The position numbers and the translations under genes were made by a program. A DNA stretch of 64,000 bases from an uncultured Blastocatellia bacterium (GTDB taxonomy: Bacteria > Acidobacteriota > Blastocatellia > Pyrinomonadales > Pyrinomonadaceae), in NCBI GenBank assembly GCA_946480785.1, contig CAMLLD010000024.1:1-64000 (forward strand), given 5' to 3'. Of the stretch, positions 62,201-64,000 are shown one piece after another. The notes under the pieces were generated by a model that was given only the letters and a program-made list of their open reading frames with translations, was not told the origin of the DNA and did not search any database. Within the stretch, counting starts at the first letter, position 1; the number at the start of each line of letters is the position of its first letter.

Positions 62201-62394
62201 GGCCGGGTTTGAATGTAATAAAGGATGTCGTCTTTGCGGAGACGGCGGTTGCCGACAATGTCGACGTTTTCAACTAAGCGCTGCTGCGTCTGCTGGGCAT
62301 TGACGCGTCGGGGAGTGGCGAAGCTGACGGAAATTCCAACGAATACACTTAAGAAGAAAAGCCAGAACGCGCGATATGAGTGCATAGGCACCAA
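59290..62394 (-). CDS. bamA: Outer-membrane protein assembly factor BamA
   Basis: A 1034-aa Omp85 protein, longer than the usual 800 aa. A signal peptide is followed by about five POTRA domains (to residue 430; e.g. VENVDIVGNRRLRKDDILYY and YRLGEFKVEGNSIFSEDQIR) and a C-terminal beta-barrel with FFLGDEFTIRGYNVRS (the conserved RGY loop) and the terminal aromatic signal VIRFSVGRTF. The extra length lies in extended barrel loops, including a Gly/Thr/Ser loop near 740-800. Start GTG 62394 (GAGGG upstream) or ATG 62385. It inserts barrels into the outer membrane. Confidence 0.97.
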   Translation of the reverse strand: MVPMHSYRAFWLFFLSVFVGISVSFATPRRVNAQQTQQRLVENVDIVGNRRLRKDDILYYIQTRPGDVYNEEQVQRDYQTLLSLSFFDKTATRVLTENGPRGGVNIIFEVKELPIIRDLTFEGLHSVQESDVLKAFRERRVGVSKENAYDPVKVQNAKRVIKELLAEHGHPNATVDERTEEVSATSLALTFAIDEGERVRVVEIQFEGNQVFSDGALRGAMKYVKEAGLISRFKGLDILHREKLDYDLRLVDNYMRSKGYLQARHGEPRIESVGPRRTGFPILPLPFLSSTDEGLRITVPIVEGKVYRLGEFKVEGNSIFSEDQIRAVVGLNKGDIADGEKVSKGLFENLKKFYGQQGFIEYTAEPVPTFKDNPQNPNEGIVDFTITIEEGKQFTLRRLEFVGNTFTRDNVLRREVLINEGDIYNDAYWEYSVVKLNQLGYFNPIDKDKDVDRRTNDEEATVDLSLKVSERGRQQISFNGGISGIGGSFFGLEYSTNNLLGRGEVLSFNLAAGNRQRSFQFSFTEPYIKDRPISAGFSLFAFSQKFFGEGTFLSQNLNAQQDLLNSVFNLSNIDERNLFTRDSYGGSIFVSAPLSEFYRKRRFTQFSRIGASYQLSISSVKDPESNSDPNNPQSFIPVVYNQPNILTSRGTLTFTYDTRNANIDPTSGRELSVALAMAGLGGDVRTYQPTLSYTQFFPMRRKRSRHPEVFGFRIIAGTVGSFATSQKVRDANSLAFVGGVPIFERFFLGDEFTIRGYNVRSISPIAPVDTFITSRNVVIAENPTQTPVPVQGLSTGAVNLGLFTGTSGANVALLPRSFTSVGGDTQVLANLEYRIPIIGDAVSLAAFADIGNAFNLRTKSDQSFSSNFLADQPFLGSVGATTCDRFTVNGVRLQVPISLSSLALCNNPNLAASPFFGLVARDNRIVSEAELEEARRLDVDPSTGLPPGFQQVFLRGEAQTNSVVRLSESLFSKFSDYRSSLGMEVRVQVPVINVPFRLIFAYNPNARQDQVIDGFPFFFNEKKKVIRFSVGRTF

Positions 62395-62596
62395 TTCCCT
62401 CAGTAGTTCTTTCGGGGCCTCAGAAACTTCGGGGAGCTAATGAGTGAATACTAGTCCAGAGACTGATAATTACCGCAAAAGCCGCTCGTTGCCGAACTGG
62501 TTCGTAGACAGCCGTTTGATTCAGCCTCAGGAAACCCAGTTGCCAGCTTTTGAGTAGCAAAGTGGCGCATTATAAAGGAAAAAAGTGGAAAGTCCA

Positions 62597-62637
62597 AAGG
62601 CCACGGAATGACACAAACTCATGTTATCCGTGGCCTT
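62597..62637. repeat. ATCCGTGGCC hairpin repeat upstream of bamA
   Basis: AAGGCCACGGAATGA at 62597 mirrors the ATCCGTGGCCTT ending at 62637. It is in the 260-bp gap between clpC-type and bamA genes, and could terminate or stabilise the clpC transcript. Same family as the 9745, 15629 and 22624 copies. Confidence 0.6.
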
Positions 62638-62660
62638 ATAGTCTTTACCGCAATTGCCCT

Positions 62661-64000
62661 TCAGTGGATCAGCAGCGCGTCGTCGTCTGCCGTCTCAACA
62701 CCCGCCGGGCGGAAATCGAGTTCGTTGCCGTTCAGGAAGACCTCGACCAGCGACGATCCTTCGAGTTGTCCCTGGATCAACGCCTCTGACAAAGGATCTT
62801 CAACATACTTCTGGAGCGCACGGCGAATCGGCCGCGCACCGTAAAGCCGGTCGGCGCAGGTCTTCTCCACGATCCAGCGCTTGGCCTCGTCGGTCAGCCG
62901 AACTTCGAACCCGTGCCGGCTCATCGTGCGATTGATCTGCTCGATCTGAAGCTGGACGACTTCGAGCAGCTCTTCGTCGAGCAGTTGGTCGAAGATGATG
63001 ATCTCGTCGAGACGGTTGATGAACTCGGGATTGAACGTCTGCCGCACGGACGACATCACCATCTCTTCTACTTTTTCGCGGCTCGCGTCGGTGTTCGCCT
63101 GGAACCCGAGCGTGCCCTTCTTTTGAATGAAGCGGGCGCCGATGTTTGAAGTCATGATGATGATAGCGTTTTTGAAATCGACCGTGTTGCCGAGCGCGTC
63201 AGTCAGAATGCCGTCTTCAAAAACCTGAAGCAGGATGTTGAAGATGTCCGGGTGCGCCTTTTCGATCTCGTCGAAGAGCAGGACGGAGTATGGCGAACGC
63301 TTGATGCGCTCGGTCAACTGACCGCCTTCTTCGTGGCCGACGTATCCCGGCGGCGAGCCGATCAGTTTCGAGACCGAGTGTTTCTCCATGAACTCCGACA
63401 TATCGAAGCGGATCAGCGCGCGTTCACTGCTGAACAGAAACGCCGCGAGTGAACGTGCGACTTCCGTTTTGCCGACGCCCGTCGGACCTAAGAAAAGGAA
63501 CGAGCCGACCGGACGCAAAGGATTCTTCAAACCCGCACGCGAACGACGAATCGCGCGCGCCAGCGCCGAGATCGCGGGACGCTGCGAAATGACGCGTTTG
63601 TGCAACTCGACTTCGATCCGCAGCAGCTTCTGCGTCTCTTCTTCTTTCAGCGAGTTGACCGGAATGCCGGTCCAGCGTGCGATCACGTCTTCAACATCGT
63701 CACGCGTGACTTCCGCGGAGACGAGCGCATCTTCATTGGTCATGCGCAGGCTCGCGGTGTCGCCGTAAGATCTCGACCACTCATTCAATTCATTCCAGTC
63801 AGCAAGGTTTCCCTGTTCGCGTCGCACGCGCAGCTTCACGCGCGCGCCCGCTTCGTCGATCACGTCGATGGCTTTGTCAGGCAGGAAACGATCGGGAATG
63901 TAACGATGCGACTGGTAAACAGCGGCTTGCAACGCATCGTCGGTGTAATGAACCTGGTGAAAACTCTCGTAACGTTCGCGCACGCCATCGAGAATACTGA
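62661..64000 (-). CDS. clpC: ClpC/ClpA-type unfoldase, C-terminal half (partial)
   Basis: The last 446 residues of an AAA+ ATPase open to the window edge. After the end of the first AAA+ module (RYIPDRFLPDKAIDVIDEAGA) and a middle region shorter than usual, the second module shows Walker A GPTGVGKTE, DMSEFMEKHSVSKLIGSPPG, Walker B LLFDEIEKAHPDI, sensor NAIIIMTSNIGA and the arginine-finger region FNPEFINRLDEIIIF. It would feed substrates to ClpP. The N-terminal domain and first Walker A lie outside the window. Confidence 0.93.
   Translation of the reverse strand, partial: SILDGVRERYESFHQVHYTDDALQAAVYQSHRYIPDRFLPDKAIDVIDEAGARVKLRVRREQGNLADWNELNEWSRSYGDTASLRMTNEDALVSAEVTRDDVEDVIARWTGIPVNSLKEEETQKLLRIEVELHKRVISQRPAISALARAIRRSRAGLKNPLRPVGSFLFLGPTGVGKTEVARSLAAFLFSSERALIRFDMSEFMEKHSVSKLIGSPPGYVGHEEGGQLTERIKRSPYSVLLFDEIEKAHPDIFNILLQVFEDGILTDALGNTVDFKNAIIIMTSNIGARFIQKKGTLGFQANTDASREKVEEMVMSSVRQTFNPEFINRLDEIIIFDQLLDEELLEVVQLQIEQINRTMSRHGFEVRLTDEAKRWIVEKTCADRLYGARPIRRALQKYVEDPLSEALIQGQLEGSSLVEVFLNGNELDFRPAGVETADDDALLIH

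Overview
The window reads as a single chromosomal contig from a moderately GC-rich, diderm, heterotrophic bacterium. An outer-membrane biogenesis block (bamA, two skp/ompH-like genes, fabZ, lpxA, lpxI), many Sec-secreted peptidases, TlpA-type thiol-redox proteins and small palindromic intergenic repeats together suggest Acidobacteriota, probably Blastocatellia. That placement is an inference from gene content and style; no rRNA is present to settle it. Most genes look like vertical core genome with high third-position GC. The clear exception is an accessory strip at about 33.4-39.5 kb. Layout: 0.1-4.9 kb is a minus-strand operon with ATGA-type overlaps: hutH, hutU, an esterase and an inositol-monophosphatase. 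5.0-7.6 kb holds a DUF2270 membrane protein, a 99-bp palindrome, tadA, two tRNA-Ser genes and a YggT-like protein. 7.6 kb carries the SRP RNA gene, followed by a secreted protein, dnaX and a TM2-like protein. 10.5-18.5 kb has a YCF48/BNR-repeat protein, RNase H, DinB, pterin dehydratase, a glycosyltransferase, two stress-type small proteins (GSP17M-like and CsbD), an unlisted 59-aa membrane protein, isocitrate dehydrogenase and a glycine-oxidase-like flavoprotein. 18.5-22.6 kb is a thiol-redox run: TPR-TlpA, CcdA-TlpA fusion and a TlpA variant with a single active-site cysteine, then a DHH phosphoesterase. 22.6-33.4 kb has an M24 aminopeptidase, an aldehyde dehydrogenase, secreted proteins, an alpha/beta hydrolase, an M49 peptidase, an HpcH-like aldolase and DUF2585. 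The accessory strip (33.4-39.5 kb) contains a decayed sigma-54 activator tail, a frameshifted RelE/ParE toxin with a short antitoxin, orphan small proteins and an IS3-family element. That element has matching ends, a canonical A6G frameshift site and a broken orfB. Next to it are two AT-rich membrane-protein genes. One is a rhomboid-fold protein fused to TPRs that has lost its catalytic histidine. 39.5-50.3 kb returns to core genome: tRNA-Glu, a three-gene proton-translocating transhydrogenase (pntAA-pntAB-pntB), an M28 peptidase, rsmI, and a 1077-aa TPM-TPR-carboxypeptidase-regulatory-domain protein. 50.3-55.8 kb has an M16 peptidase pair (one active, one lacking the zinc motif), a nested palindromic/tandem-repeat block, and an M1-aminopeptidase-like protein whose zinc ligands are replaced. 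55.8-64 kb is the minus-strand envelope operon lpxI-lpxA-fabZ-ompH-ompH-bamA, with the C-terminal half of a ClpC-type unfoldase at the right edge. The most unusual items are the apparently inactive enzyme folds fused to TPRs (pseudo-rhomboid and pseudo-M1), the decaying accessory strip, and a family of ATCCGTGG-type repeats. One repeat copy lies inside the dnaX linker, and another supplies both stop codons of two convergent genes.
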